Made by a program: the position numbers and the translations under genes | Source: Siderastrea siderea | Taxonomy: Eukaryota; Cnidaria; Anthozoa; Scleractinia; Rhizangiidae | Direction: 5' to 3' | Length of the DNA: 64,000 nt | NCBI GenBank assembly: GCA_964030785.1 | Contig: OZ034971.1 | Location: 46,083,504 to 46,147,503, forward strand | Shown: positions 22,858-36,800 of the stretch, in pieces | Position numbering within the stretch: the first letter of the stretch is position 1 | Layout of the letters: each line of letters opens with the position of its first letter | Notes under the pieces: model-generated | What the model was told of the DNA's origin: nothing | The model's database searches: none | What the model saw: only the letters and a program-made list of their open reading frames with translations

Positions 22858-24451
22858 TTTTTTTTTCATGAGTCTAAAAAAATGATCTGTTATCTTTTAC
22901 TTCACCAAAAAGTGTAACCTACACTGTATTGCTATCTTTCCCTCAAATTTCTGCTACAGATATGAACAACTATTGGAAACAGGACGTTTGTCCTGTTTCT
23001 CTACACAATAGTGCTTGTTTTTAAACAAATTAAAATCAGACTCCCGTGTTATTGATTTATCACTCCTACGATTACAGACCAAGCTGGACTTAACTCAGTC
23101 ATTACCATTATTAAATACCGGTTAAATATTGTACTCACGTTGTCCCCTATAGCAAAATCAATTTCCTTGATAAGATTTTCCTGCACGTCAGGATTCATGG
23201 CAAGGCAGTAAGTTGTGTAGGCCAAAGTGTTACTTGTTGTATCATATCCAGCTAAGATAAATGTAATAGACTGTGCCAAAACTTCTTCATCACTCAGTTT
23301 GCTTACTTGTCGGCCCTCGCTGTCGGTGATCTCTGCACGAAGCATCAGTTCTAACAGATCTTTCGCCTGCAAAAATAGTTTTAGAAACACAGGGCATAAC
23401 TGACCTAGCCTGGAATGCACCCACCTCTTATCACTCCCAACTGCTAGGGGATTTGACCATGCAACTGCCTCAAGTTTCTCCTGACTCCTACCCCAAGATC
23501 TGCATGATAATATGGGATAAATTTTGCCCAGTGGCATCTATTCAGTAAAACCAAGTTAATACACCTTATTCCAAAATGGCAGAAAATACATTACTCTTTT
23601 GTCTCATTGTTAATTGGCCCTTGTTGCCTCGATCCCATCACAGAATTCAAAGGAATATTTGGCTTAAAACGAGGCAACAAGGGCCTATTAACATGGAGAC
23701 AAAAGAATAATGTATTTTCCGCCATTTTGGAATAAGATGTATTAGACATTCTCTTTAAGCTGATACAGACCTCTAGGTGTTTTCAGATTGTTTTTAAAGA
23801 AAATTATCTTTACTAATTCAGACGTCTCCAACAGACACTGAAACAATCTCTATGAAAGGCATCTGAAGTTCAGGTTAACTCTTACAAAGTTACTAAGGAT
23901 TTTATCCCAGAGAAACAGATCCCTGTAGACTATTTTTATACCTTGTATTTATTTATAAACACAGGAATCTCAGCACTAATAAAATGCACTTCTAGATGCC
24001 CAAGTTTATAAATTATATAACATAAATTATGTGGACACACAAAACTGGGCCACATTTGCAAGAAAGAGACCCTTATCTATGTTGAGAAACCAGCCACTGG
24101 TGGCAGCTAGTGTAGATGTCAAAGTGGAGTGCAGGGGTCTACAGCTTGACTGCGGAAATTCTGATAATATCCACAGATACAACTGTAAAATTAAAAATAA
24201 TTTGCATGTAAATAAAGAATGCTGCACTTTAAACTAATGGGTTATCTAGACTGTCCAATGATAATTTATACCTGTGAAGCTCCAGTTTGTCTTCTTAACT
24301 GTATGACCTCTTCTGCCTTATTTATCATAAACTTTAAAGCTTTTGCTCCCTCGGAAGAACCAGCCTGAATCAGAGCACCAGCAACAAATTGCAGCACAGG
24401 CTTCAAAAAGGGAAACACCACTACAACCAAATGCATGAAATTGATTACAAC

Positions 24452-24517
<66 letters not shown>

Positions 24518-24792
24518 CTCTTATTATATTTATTGTAAAAAGTAAAGTACATGTCATACTGACCGCTCTTCGAACGGTGACAACGAGGGCCACCGAGTTT
24601 TAACCTCAGTGTCTTTACTTTACTCGTTTATACGTCAATCTTTTTCAGATTTCAGTGTTTTTCGGGAGCCTTTTACCCTGTCGTGATGTCATTATAGTCC
24701 TGTGAGTTTTTCTCATGGCTTCTCTTGTTTTGTGGATTAACGTTCAAGGTTACAAAGGATTGGTCTATGGTTTTGTCGCCGTTCGCAGCAAC

Positions 24793-24823
<31 letters not shown>

Positions 24824-27800
24824 CAAATGGAACCGGAGAACAATATTACAATTATATATCCTGTGGACTACTCATATTAAAGGAATACGTCTGTGGGAAT
24901 AGCGTTCTAAGGTTTTCCGAAGAGTAGACTGTTTACAGTCCTCCATTTTTTCTTTAGATCATCACAATCGTACGCTTACTCCAAAAGGAGATTTATTCAT
25001 ACTGCGAGCACAACCTTAGGAGAGAGCGAAAATCCACTGTTGGGCGGGTGTTGGGTGTAGAAGAGTTGGGAGGTGGTGCCACGTTTTGGAAGTGGAGTAA
25101 GCGTACGATCGTTGCGATCTAACGGGAAAATAGACGAATGTAAACAGTCTATCTGAAGAGAGGTCGGTGAGGTAACGTAAAAGAAGGGGAGGAGTGAGTT
25201 CCCGGAATGGCATATCGCTAACTTGTGGAATAATAATAATAAAAAAAAAACCACGAAGAAAGAGAGAGCAATCCTCAGTATATTTCTAGTATTTCGTCAG
25301 GGTACATCAAAGGTGCCATATCCATTGTCCGTTCAATTAGCCCTTGCAGAGAATTACAGAGCTAACTACTTGTGGAATGGCATATAAAATTACAGTTGAT
25401 TTGCGTCATGTGAATGGTATAATACAAGAGAGGATGAAGGAAGAGAGCGAATCCCCGATACATGGACCTCTTCCGATGAAAATTATTTGAAACCTATTTT
25501 TGTTTCTGCGTCATACTGCGTGGTTATTTTAAGGAACACACCTCATTGGTCAGTGACGTCATGTAATTTTAGATTGTTGACATGGAAACAACAGACAAAA
25601 ATTTCCCCTACGCAGCATGGGTGCGAGCTGATAATAAATTTCAAATAATTATCATGGGGCACGGGGATTCACTCTCTTAGTTCATCCTCTCTTGTATTAT
25701 AATAATAATGATAATAATAATAATAATAATAATAAATAATAATAACAATAATAATAATAATGATGACACATTCTTCTTCTTTAACAAAAGCACGATGCTT
25801 TATTATTTTGTGACTACATTAACTCGCAACAAAGAAACATCAAGTTTACTATGGAGAAGGAAGAGAACCATCAACTACCATTTCTAGATGTTCTCATTGA
25901 CAATGGCCAGTCTGAATTTCCTGTCACATCGGTGTTTCGCAAAAAGACCTACACAGGGCTTCTTACTACTTTTTTTTGTTTTAAACCCAGTTCTTACAAA
26001 CTCGGTCTTATTCGCACACTTGTAGACAGGGCTTTTAAGATCAACAATACCTGGAAAGGTTTTAACAAAGACATAATTCAATTAACATCCATTCTTATGA
26101 AAAGCTGTTTCCCCTGTGATATTATACAAAGGGTGGTAAATAATTATCTTTGTAAGTTTTTCAACCACGGTAATTTACCCCGGGATGGGCAACCAAAAAG
26201 GGCCCAACACTCTTTTTCAAACTACCTTTCATCGGCCCATTTTCCCGCGCTACCCAACGCAGAATTAAGGTTATTACTAAAAAATATTGTAAGGACTTAG
26301 ATATCAGATTAGTTTTTACATCCTATAAGTTGAAAGACATGTTTGTTGTTAAGGATGCAGTCCCCCATTCACTGCGTTCCCTGCACATTTCAACATGTAA
26401 GGGTGCCTAATGAATTTGAAGTCACGATGGACGATCACATGTTGCCCATAAAAAACCTTTATCACAAAACCATTTGATAAATAGAATCAATTAAAAGTCA
26501 TCTCTCAGTTTTAGCGTTTGATTTCGATGTGATAGATGGATGTTGATCGTCACACTGTAAATATTAGGTGATTTGTCGCATAGATCTTGCTTTCCAAATG
26601 ACGTGAAACCGCACTAGGAGTAAAACCAGAGTAAAATGATTGTGATATTTTTAATGGCGGCAAAGGGTTTTCCGTGTAAAAAATTAGCTGTTTGATTCGT
26701 GACCCCACAACGCAACGTGTGATTTTCTATTTTACCAGCACTTGACTCGTGATATACCTATTACATTTTCATGTGTTAGGGAAAATGTTTTGACTCATGA
26801 AAATTTAAAGGCTAACATTCGATGTAAATATGGACTAAATAAGATTAAATAAACCGTGACATGATTTTCTGGTTCTCTGAGTTTCGATCTTCGTGGTGGG
26901 TATAACAATCGTTACACCGTCCAAGGTAAAGCATGATTTCCCTAAAATACAATGATGCTGTGTTTATAATCAGTGATCGCTTCCGGTAATTCTACGTTTC
27001 AAGAAACCTGGATCTAGAAATAACTAACTCCATAAAAATCACGTCCTGACTTGTGAGTTACACGCAAAACAAAAAATATGATGTCTTTTTCATCGATTTC
27101 TAATATTTGCGTTTATAAAACCTAAAATAAGTGCCATTTTTTTTAAAGTAATGGTGGAGTATTTTGGGGATTTGTCTCAGATATTGCCTATTTTCTCAAG
27201 TCATTGTTTTATTTGACTAATCGCGAAAAGAGTCAAAACCAGAATTTTCTCGATTTTTTTTCAGCTTTTCACCTTTTTCTCTAAAATAAAAAAGGCAACA
27301 TTTAACCGTTTTCTCTGTTCAGCCTCTTGGTTGACAGCTGTGAAAATGGCGCGAAACTGAGACTACAATGGAATCGTCGTGTTCAGTCGGCTTGGATAGC
27401 TTGCGCCGTTATTGCATGTACTTTTTTCGATTGGTGACCTAGTAGCCTGCATTTGAATTTGAAGCCTTGTTTCATTATGGCTAGGTCTTCCACGGTTAAA
27501 GTGGAATACTTTAAGCCTCAATATGTTTTCTTGCATTTTTATCTTGCATCTTAGCTACAAAATGACACGAGCGTCGCCGAAAGGCTCTTTTCATTGGAAT
27601 TGTGATCCCGGTGTGATCCTTTGATAGGGTACCTTTTCTTGTATTAACTAAAATTGCAGTACGTAAACCATGGTTATGATGGCGTATTATTAAACTAGGC
27701 TTAGTCTAATATTCTATGCTTTATGCTAAGCTTCCTATGTTACGGAAAATAACTAAAAACGACCTGATCACACAATTTTTAGTGGTCGTTAGCCCTTGAA

Positions 27801-30800
27801 TAGGATATCTTTTTTGCGTTTGGACCTTAAAAAGGGTATCAATTTTCGATTTTCTATCCTTAAATGGGGTCAGGGTTTAAGAAACTTTGCAGCACAAACC
27901 TATCCCAAATTGACAGGAGTACACCCCCCTCCCCCCACCGGAAGCTGGTGTTCGTTTCTCAAAAATAGTCCTGAAACTTTTCGGTCCCAAATATATTTCG
28001 GAGCTTTTTTGGCTCGTTCTCTTTCAAAAAATAATTCTTAAAAGTGTTTGTCAAAATTTTATCTTTCAATTCTTTACTGTGGTTGAAAAGAAACATAAAT
28101 CGCTGCCTTGCGATTTATTCAAATTGACGTCTAGTAGGTCAATCAATCGGGCAAAAGCCCAGTTTACAGTTGTGTGGTTAGTGCCCTGGCCTAGTGAAAA
28201 CGAGACTGGAGATGACTTTGCTTTGTAACAAACCTGCTTGCTTTTCACATGTAAATGATCATGATGTGAAACTTATTAGCATAAGAACAACTCGATTAAC
28301 AAGTGAAAAGCAGGAAGCTTTGCATCAAAGCACAGTTACCTTTAGCCTCACTTCCACTCAAAGGCCAGATCACTACGCATACTACTGTGAAATGGGCTAT
28401 TAAGAGGCTCTGACTGTAAATATCGAGAATCGGCGGACGAGCTCAAAAAATCGAAAATCCTGATAACTTGCCAGAAGAACACCTTTGGGGAGCTATCTTC
28501 GAAAATATTACTTAAACCTTCTGGAATTCTATTGTTTTCGGGAAATTCGGAAAAACGGTTTTGCTTAATTTATTACGCAATAGTCAGGCTTAAAATTAAA
28601 CAAATTGAAAGCGCTTGCTTTTAAACAATTTGCAACGCCAGAAAACAATTTTAATTTTAAATGATAGCAATACTCTTCTACTTTCTGACAATAGGACTTG
28701 CATGAAGTTTTGCTTTATTTCTGTGGTTTGGTGGTTCTTTGAAACAAAGCCATTTTGCCCACTTCGGAAAAAGGCAAAAATTGGTAAACTTTAGAGGCTT
28801 AAAATGGGTCTTGGTATGTCTAATATCGAATTGAAATAAACACTGTGATAAACTTTGGCCCTACTTCTATTATAATATGAAATAAAAAATCTGGGCAATT
28901 CAGGCTCGCGCTGAATGGCAAAAGCAACACCAAATAAGAAACAGCTCTTCTTTGGCAACTCTCCGATCAGAAAGATCAGAAAGCCCGCCACGTCATGCGA
29001 GCTGGTACTTGGCCACTTCGTTCATAAAACTTGCCAGTGAACGGACTACACTGAAACGCCACATTTCACACATCTTCTAATTTAGTTAAAAACACTGAAG
29101 TGCTTGTAGAGAGCTCGAACCCGCCGATTATCGAAAGCATCCATTCGCAGAAGGAAAGGAGTGAAAGATTGAATGATCGAATTGTACCGCTCTTGTCAAA
29201 ATACTTATGAAATCCAACCTCTTTAGAACTTTAAGTCAAAAGAGCCCGATAGAAACCCTGCGGGTGTGAAACCGCAAGTCAAATACGGTGACGGCTAACT
29301 TGCAAGCCCATGACGTCACTCCTAGCAACCAGACCTTGCGAATTTTTAAACTTCTGGTTCTCTCTGGCTCGTGATGCAGTTAAATGTATGATTTTCTGTG
29401 ATTTTCTGTTTCAAATTACACTTAGGCCTAGTTTATACGTCGCAGTATCGTCGAATTTAATTCAGACGAATTTAATTCAAGGTTTTAAATTCGACAATAG
29501 TGCGACGTTTAAATCGAATAAATTCGTTCGTGAATTAAATTCGTCTTAGACGTTTTAACCGTCTGGGTAAGACGGATAAAACGTCTAAGAGTAGACGAAT
29601 TTAATTCAGAGGAATTTAATGTGAATTAAATTCGTCTGAATTGAATTCGACGTATAAACTAGGCCTTAGTTTACTAGAATATTCCACCTATCAATTTGTC
29701 AGGCCAAACTGAGCTTTTACCAGTCAAACTCCCAAATTCACCAGACATTTATTAAATGACAGGCTGTTATTTGTAGGCTTGAGGTTGATAACATAAAAAC
29801 CATCTAAGAAAACAAAGCAGATTTTATTAACACATGAGAACCAAGTTTGCTGATCCATAATCAATTTCTTAATTAGACCAATAAGAAATAGTTTGAAAAC
29901 ACAGAACTTGTGTACAGTGTAGATGTAAGGCCTATCCTTGGCATCTTCTGTAGTCTCACTATTGCTGCAGTCGTGGCCAATAAGAAGGCAAGCTACTTGT
30001 TGTTGTTATAAGAATGTCACAAGTTGCGTTCACAGTGTTCTCACAAGCATTTTTTGATAAAATTCTTCAAACTTGCCAGTGAAAATGTATTTAAGAAACA
30101 TTCCTTACAAAAGCGAGCAAAGTTTCACTCATCGGTAATAGATGTGATCAGATAAATGAAACAACCTTGCACACAGATGGGACTTCATTAGGTTGGGTAT
30201 TCAGTCAAGCGCAAAAATTACTCAGTAGATGTTTATACATCACATTAAATTTTAGCCTACGAATACAGCCAGCAGGCTAGTTGAGTTTACATGTTTAGTG
30301 AAACAACAGCACAGATTCGTTTGCCAATTTTTCCCTCTGCGGGAACCTATTCAGTCAGTTGCAAACAAAATTCAACACTGTACAGCAACCGATTCAAAAT
30401 AGATGAGTGCCAAGGTCTTGTTTACATTTTATACGTAAAATTGATTTATTTTTATCAACGTCAGTGTACAACGTTTAAACTGATCCCAGCGTTTTATCAG
30501 TTGAAAACATGGTGGTTGCCTTCTGCATTCTTTGGCTCAGTCTGAAATGCAATTTACCAGATGCGACTATATTCCAGAGTTTGTTGCAAAATATTTCATT
30601 TCAAATGTTGAAAAAGCTTGGCAGACTCTGTGCTGTCATACGAAATTCATTCGTTGGGGAAGGACCTAAGAAACGGAGTTAAATATACATTTGGGAATAA
30701 ACCTGAATAAACAACTTGCCGACACCACACTATCATGCTCAAGTTTGCTGTGCAATTTTGCTTAACTGTTAACCAAAATCTTAACTCAGGGTCGGTGGAG

Positions 30801-33800
30801 TACACGAACTGTGCGTGTATCAATGCGTACACGACTTATATCTAAGTTCAAGTTCTCCAAAGGTAAATGGGATTGAGCATCTTTCAAGCCATTTTGCTCG
30901 TTGGCATTTCTACCGATAGGTACAGCGAGTAAATAGGATAATAAACTTACCGTAAATCAAGCTAAAGACAGCGTATAAGTAAATATGTGCCGGTCCCCAT
31001 CAAAGCTTTTCAACCACAATTTCTATAGAATGAAAACTTTACCTATCTAAATTGGCATAAACAACAAAACAACCCACAATTTATCGAACATGCGCAGTGC
31101 GTTATTCAGCTTTGTCGCCTCGTTCTGGTTTAAGGTACTCGTACAAGGCTTCCCAACTTCGGCTTGCTGCCCAGCCTCACGGTTCGAGAAAAATTACACG
31201 GATTATCGCCTTAAGAAAACGTTTCAACGTGGTTAGAAAGAGCATATACCCAAGCCTCTGGCAAAAGTCTTCTTTTAGTTTAAACTTTAAAAGGAGATGA
31301 ACAGGAGACAATCCAATTTTTTAAGTGCATTTTTGACCTGCCTATGTTTAAAAGAAAAAAAAAATATTAATGGACCTCTTCAAATAACCCAGAGAAATAT
31401 CTACCAGTTAAGTGGAATAAATTGCTTATTAATTGAACTTTATGTACTTTTAAATCAATATTAAATATTCCGTGCACTCTGGTCATGTGACTTATGACTT
31501 CACAACAACGAAGCTGACATGGAAATCATTTTCTTGTTATTTTCTATCAACCTGCAAAATTTGATTGAGTTGTGCTTCAAACTGACAAAGATATTGAATC
31601 TAGGACTTAGTCCCCTATTTTACTCTCCTTTATAGCTAGGGCAGTTTTTATATCACGTAATATCACCGCCCATTTCTAAATGACCCATAACAATGTGCTT
31701 CTAACCACGTTCGTTGCTTTCGAATTGATAAAGACCTGTACCAACAGCAAGCTAAAACGACTTTTTTGGCCATTGTCACGTGACTCCTGACGTCACCACT
31801 CTAAGTTTAATATCAGAGGTATTTCATGGTTTGTGTAAATATTACATGACGTAGCATTCTACCTCGCTTAAAACTGATAGTTATTTGGCAATGGAAATTT
31901 TTCAGGTGAAAAGGATTCTGGGAAGGTTCTTATTATAATTATAATATCGTTCTTAGTTATTATTATTCAAGGGGTATCATCATGTAAATTTCACACAAAA
32001 AGACATAACTTACTCAAACCAAATGAAAATGGTGTAACTTTAAACAATTGCTCTGCATTAGGAGTATAAGGTTCATCGACATTGGTCTGCACATCTGCCT
32101 GGATACCAAAGGCTGTTGCAAGAATCACTTCCATGGTAAACTTCCCATAAATCCTTTAAGAAACAAGAAACACTGCCAGGCTATTGTCAATCTAATGGTA
32201 TCAAAGAAACTAGATAAAACAATTCTCAAATTAATTGTTAAAACAAAGAAAATCGGTAGCATGATGAAGGCTTAGAAACCTAGTGCTAACTAGCATAGAT
32301 TTCGACGATTTCATTTCTTTGTTTTCTCTCTATTAAATGACTTGTTTGATATACTTATTCAAAGAAATCAAACCTTGCTCTCACCTCCACATATCCACCT
32401 TTTCGCCTGACTCAGCATATTTTTCAAGCTTTTTGCTTAATGTGTCACATGACTGGTGGACTAATGGCGCAATCTGGAATAAAAACAACAGAATGCAATT
32501 GCCTACATGTGCACTAACTACACCATGAAATTTTAACATTTCAATACACACAAAGCTTACAATAAAAGGTCTATCAAACAATCTCTCCAGTAACCCTTTG
32601 AGTCCCACTAGTGAACAGTATCAAACTTCTCCTAGTGATATTGATACATAATCAAGCAGACCATTAAAGAAATGATTGCCAATAATGATAGCCTTGATGT
32701 ACTTTAGGACTTCTCTTGACTTGTACTAACTGTAAGAAATGCAAGGATATACCCTCCTCTCCGTAAGGTAAGGCCCCTCTTTGCAAATCAGATTTTGTGA
32801 CAAGCTCCCTCGCCTGCTAATAAGCTCTCCCCTTTCTCCATTCAGGAGTCAAGCACATGATATAATTGGATCTAACATGTAGGGATAGACGGCTTGATTT
32901 TTGTCGCAGGCCAATGTAAATCAAGTTTCAGAGAATTGGTAGGGAAACGCAGCCTGTAACGTCTGGAAGTACCATTGAAGTAGGGTACAGAATGATGCTG
33001 TCATTGTAAAACATTGGTACAAAACCCATTTATTGTTCTGTCTGAGGTGTAACAGACATTCCAGGAAAAATTAATTGGAGTTTCCTTGAAACTGAGTGAT
33101 TTAAATAAGCCCTCTCTATGTTAAGCCTCGCCCTTCTAAAGGCCTGAAATTTAAAGAGCCCATGGTGCACATTTCTCGAAAGCCCCAACAACTTCTTATT
33201 CCGGAATACCATTTGTAATAGATGAACCACTCATTCTACAAAGATATTATTTCAACACGCCTGTAAAATAAGAAGAGTTTAACTATGCCTTGTAGCAAAG
33301 TTTCATGCTTACAAAACCTGTTTTTTTTTTCAAAGTACGGTGCCAATTACTGTGCCTAACATCTTCCCGAAAAGTTTTGGAAACTTTTGAGAAAACGCAC
33401 ACTGGCCTGGGAGCTTAATAGATGTAGCACTTTTGCAGTAATTCGTGATGCTAACCTGTTTCAGTTTACGAGCAGTAAATGTCGGAGTGACTGTTACGCG
33501 AATTCTCTTCCAATCCTCATCCTGCGCGATAAACAATCCTTTCTCTAGGAATGCACTTCCAGAACCAACAACCTATAGTGCAGTAATGAAAATAACAAGA
33601 AGTTGGTCTGAAATCAACTATAATATTCAACTATTCCCTGCTGACACAGCACCACAGTTTCTTCAAAACCTAACCCTTTCATTAGTTTACATGAATAAAT
33701 ACTTACTGCGACTGGTCTATTGACAAATTTACTGAATTCTTTGACAAGAATCTGTTTAAGAAGGTCAGCATCAGATATAAGGTATACAGGAGTGCGTCCC

Positions 33801-36800
33801 ATATAAATCCTGTTGATATGTACAAAAACAAATTACAATCAGCTTCGATAAAAAACTGAAACCAAAAGGTACGCAATAGGTGGCACAACATCGTTTGGCT
33901 GGGTGTGACATCTCACTCGTGTGGTCTTCTGATTTTTTTACCCTGATCAGGTTTAAGATGACTTAAACTATATCTTTTCACAAGTTTCCAGCCCGGTGGC
34001 GTCTTTCGTTTTGCAAAGGCAGCTTCTTTGATTTCTGGCTTTTCACCCTACGTGACACCAACATAGCCTACGTGAAAAAGCTTTCTCGTGAGCAAGCTTT
34101 CTTGTGATTTTTAGCAGTTTGGAAAGTTAAGGACGTTCGTGCTTATTGTTTCTGCGCATTCATACTGCGCACGCAATTGACGTGCCAATGTCATGGCACG
34201 TCATACATTGAGCGCGCGCGCTGTTGAAGAAATGTAGAGATATATAGCGCTGGTGAGCATTTTAATATCTATGCACGGGTTAAACTCTCTAAAATGTTCA
34301 GTGACCCCAGATTTTCTTTCGATAGATCTATTTCTTTATCGGCTATCCACGTTTTGTGAAAAATTGAAGAAAATCTGTGTTGTGGAAGACACACTTAAAT
34401 AAAATTTGACTAAAAAAGTGGGTCTATAGCGAATCATTTTTAATATTTTTCAACTGACAACCACTGAGGCCACGTCGAGTTACGAGGACCAATTTGTCAA
34501 AATTGGCGTAGTTTTTCACGCACTTTATTTCGAAAACGAAGTCGGTAACCCCAATTTTTTTTGCATTGCTGACATAGGTAACTCATCATCTGACTCTAGC
34601 GGAAGTATGAAAAAAATCTGTGTCGTGGAACATTTTCGTGCGAACGTCCTTAAGGTATTAGGAGAGAAATTAATGTCAATGTAGAGTAGTTCACGAGGGA
34701 AATGTGAATCGCTTGAAGAGCAGAAGTGAATTCCAGGTGTTTTCATTGATTTCCGGCCGCCATGTTGGTGCCCCTCCAAGGGAAACCAACATGGCGTTTC
34801 CATACTGAACTCTATAAATTTCTGGCAAACGTTTCGGCAAATAACTCAACAACAAGTCAAGAAATTTTGGGAGTGACGTAATAGACACGTGACCGTCTGT
34901 CCGCAGCACCAACGTCACCAATATGAGGTTGCACACACTTGAGATAACCCTGTGCTGTATCCCGCGTTTTTGGCCCGAAATCGCATGGTGACCCGCGTTT
35001 CAGCAAAGACAACAAAAGTCAAAAAAAATTTTATTGATGAAAAAAAAAAGTTCAAAAGAATACCCAGTTGTCTTTTTGGTGGAAGGCGAAAAGTTCAAGT
35101 TATGAATGTGCCTTCGAGGACTTCATCTTTGTTGTCGGTTCTGCTGCGAACTTGGTCGGCACAACGCTTGAGTTCACAGCATTTGGCAGCGGTCCTGACG
35201 TTAAACCTGGCAGAGGTAGTGCCTTCTGTTTTTTTTCTGTCCACAACCATGGTTTTTGCAGCGGTCCGAACATATTTTCCCAGAAGGAAACACCCATGTT
35301 TATCGTAACACAGTAACTTGCGTAACTCGCGTAACATCAATCGAGTCGAAGTACATCGCTTGAATTCGCAGCATTTGGCAATGGTTCGGACGTCAAACAT
35401 AGCAGAGCTAGTGCCTTCCGGTATTTTCTGTCTACAACCATGGTTTTTGTAGCGGTCTGAACACATTTCCCCAAGAAAAACACCCATGTATATGTCAATC
35501 GAGCTACGACCAATAAGCAGCTGCTTAAGTATTAAAATGAAACCCTTCTTTGACGACATAGCAGACGTTGTGCAATGTTTAGCGCGATCCCTTTTCATTT
35601 TGAAGGTTCGGCGCCTCGGCAGTTCGAGTCTCAGAGGGAGGAAAAATTTTTCCAATTTTTTTTTTTGGTAATTACGTTAAAAAACGAATAAGTTCAAGCA
35701 ATTAAAAAAACTGAAGCTCCTCTTTTAGGATTGGCTAAATCTATATATTAATATAACAAACTCTTGGCTTCTCTCATCAACTGGTTTCGAATTTAATATT
35801 TTATGGCGTGACAGTGAAAACCGAGAATTGGTTAAATGATGATCACATCAGACTAGACAGTCACTTACGTGGTTGTAATGACAAAATAATTATTTTTGGG
35901 TGGGAATGCACAAAAAAGAGCCAGGAATTGGAACGTAAATTTGAAAAACTGAAATTTTTGGATTTCAGAAAAATTTGGGGTTGAGATTTTTAGCCTACTA
36001 CAGAGTAAAGCTCCAAAGCTGTTTTTATCCGGGAGATTTTGTGACCATACAGCAGACTTGGAGATTCACTCTGTAACTGCGAGACTCCCAGATAATTTGT
36101 GAAAGTTCGCATATAAGATCAAGATTATTGAAAATCGTGGCTTATTATGTGGGAGTGCAGTGGTGTAGTGGTTTAGGTGCGTTGGACTTCAAGGTCTGTG
36201 AGGAGAGACCCAGTCCCTGAGTTCGTCTTGTTTCCTTAAAAAACTCAATTTACCCCACATTGTCTCTCTCCACGTTCCAGGTGTATTATGGGTACCGGCG
36301 ACATACGGCTGAGGATAACCCTGCGATGGACCACCATCCCATCCAGAGGAGGATTAGCAATACTCTCATCCTTCATGCTATAGAAACCGGGTTAAGCGCT
36401 GGCCGGGTGGGCCTCCTTGGCCCGTGTGCGAATTAACCGTGGCCTATAGGTACTAGCAGACTACATTTCATAACAAAAAAGAACCACTTGATATATTTTC
36501 ATGCCAGCACATTATATATTGAGTTCTTGAGTTCTGCTTCGAACTCGGTCTGCACATCGCTTGAGTTCGCAGCATTTGGCAGTGGCCCTGACGCCAAAGC
36601 TAGCAGAGCTAGTGCCTTCTGGTTTTTTGTGTTCACAACCATGGTTTTCGCAAAGGTCCGAACACATTTTCCGAAGAAAAACACCCGTGTTTATGTCGAT
36701 CGAACCGCTCTTGTCACGTGAAAAGAGATAAGTACAAAAATCAACCTGCACTTGCAACCAACGTCTGGATGGCTCAAAGGATAGGCAAATCATTGCGAAG

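Noticed and set aside
24452..24516. poly-methionine/poly-serine coding repeat
   Set aside because: The frame comes from the TCA microsatellite within an intron, upstream of the exon 8 acceptor.
32014..32039. earlier donor for P450 exon 7 at GTTACA
   Set aside because: It would break the phase with exon 8. The GTAAGT site at 32013 keeps the frame and family residues.
34741..34800. CCATGTTGG palindrome as a regulatory site
   Set aside because: It is a short inverted repeat in P450 intron 3 with no supporting context.
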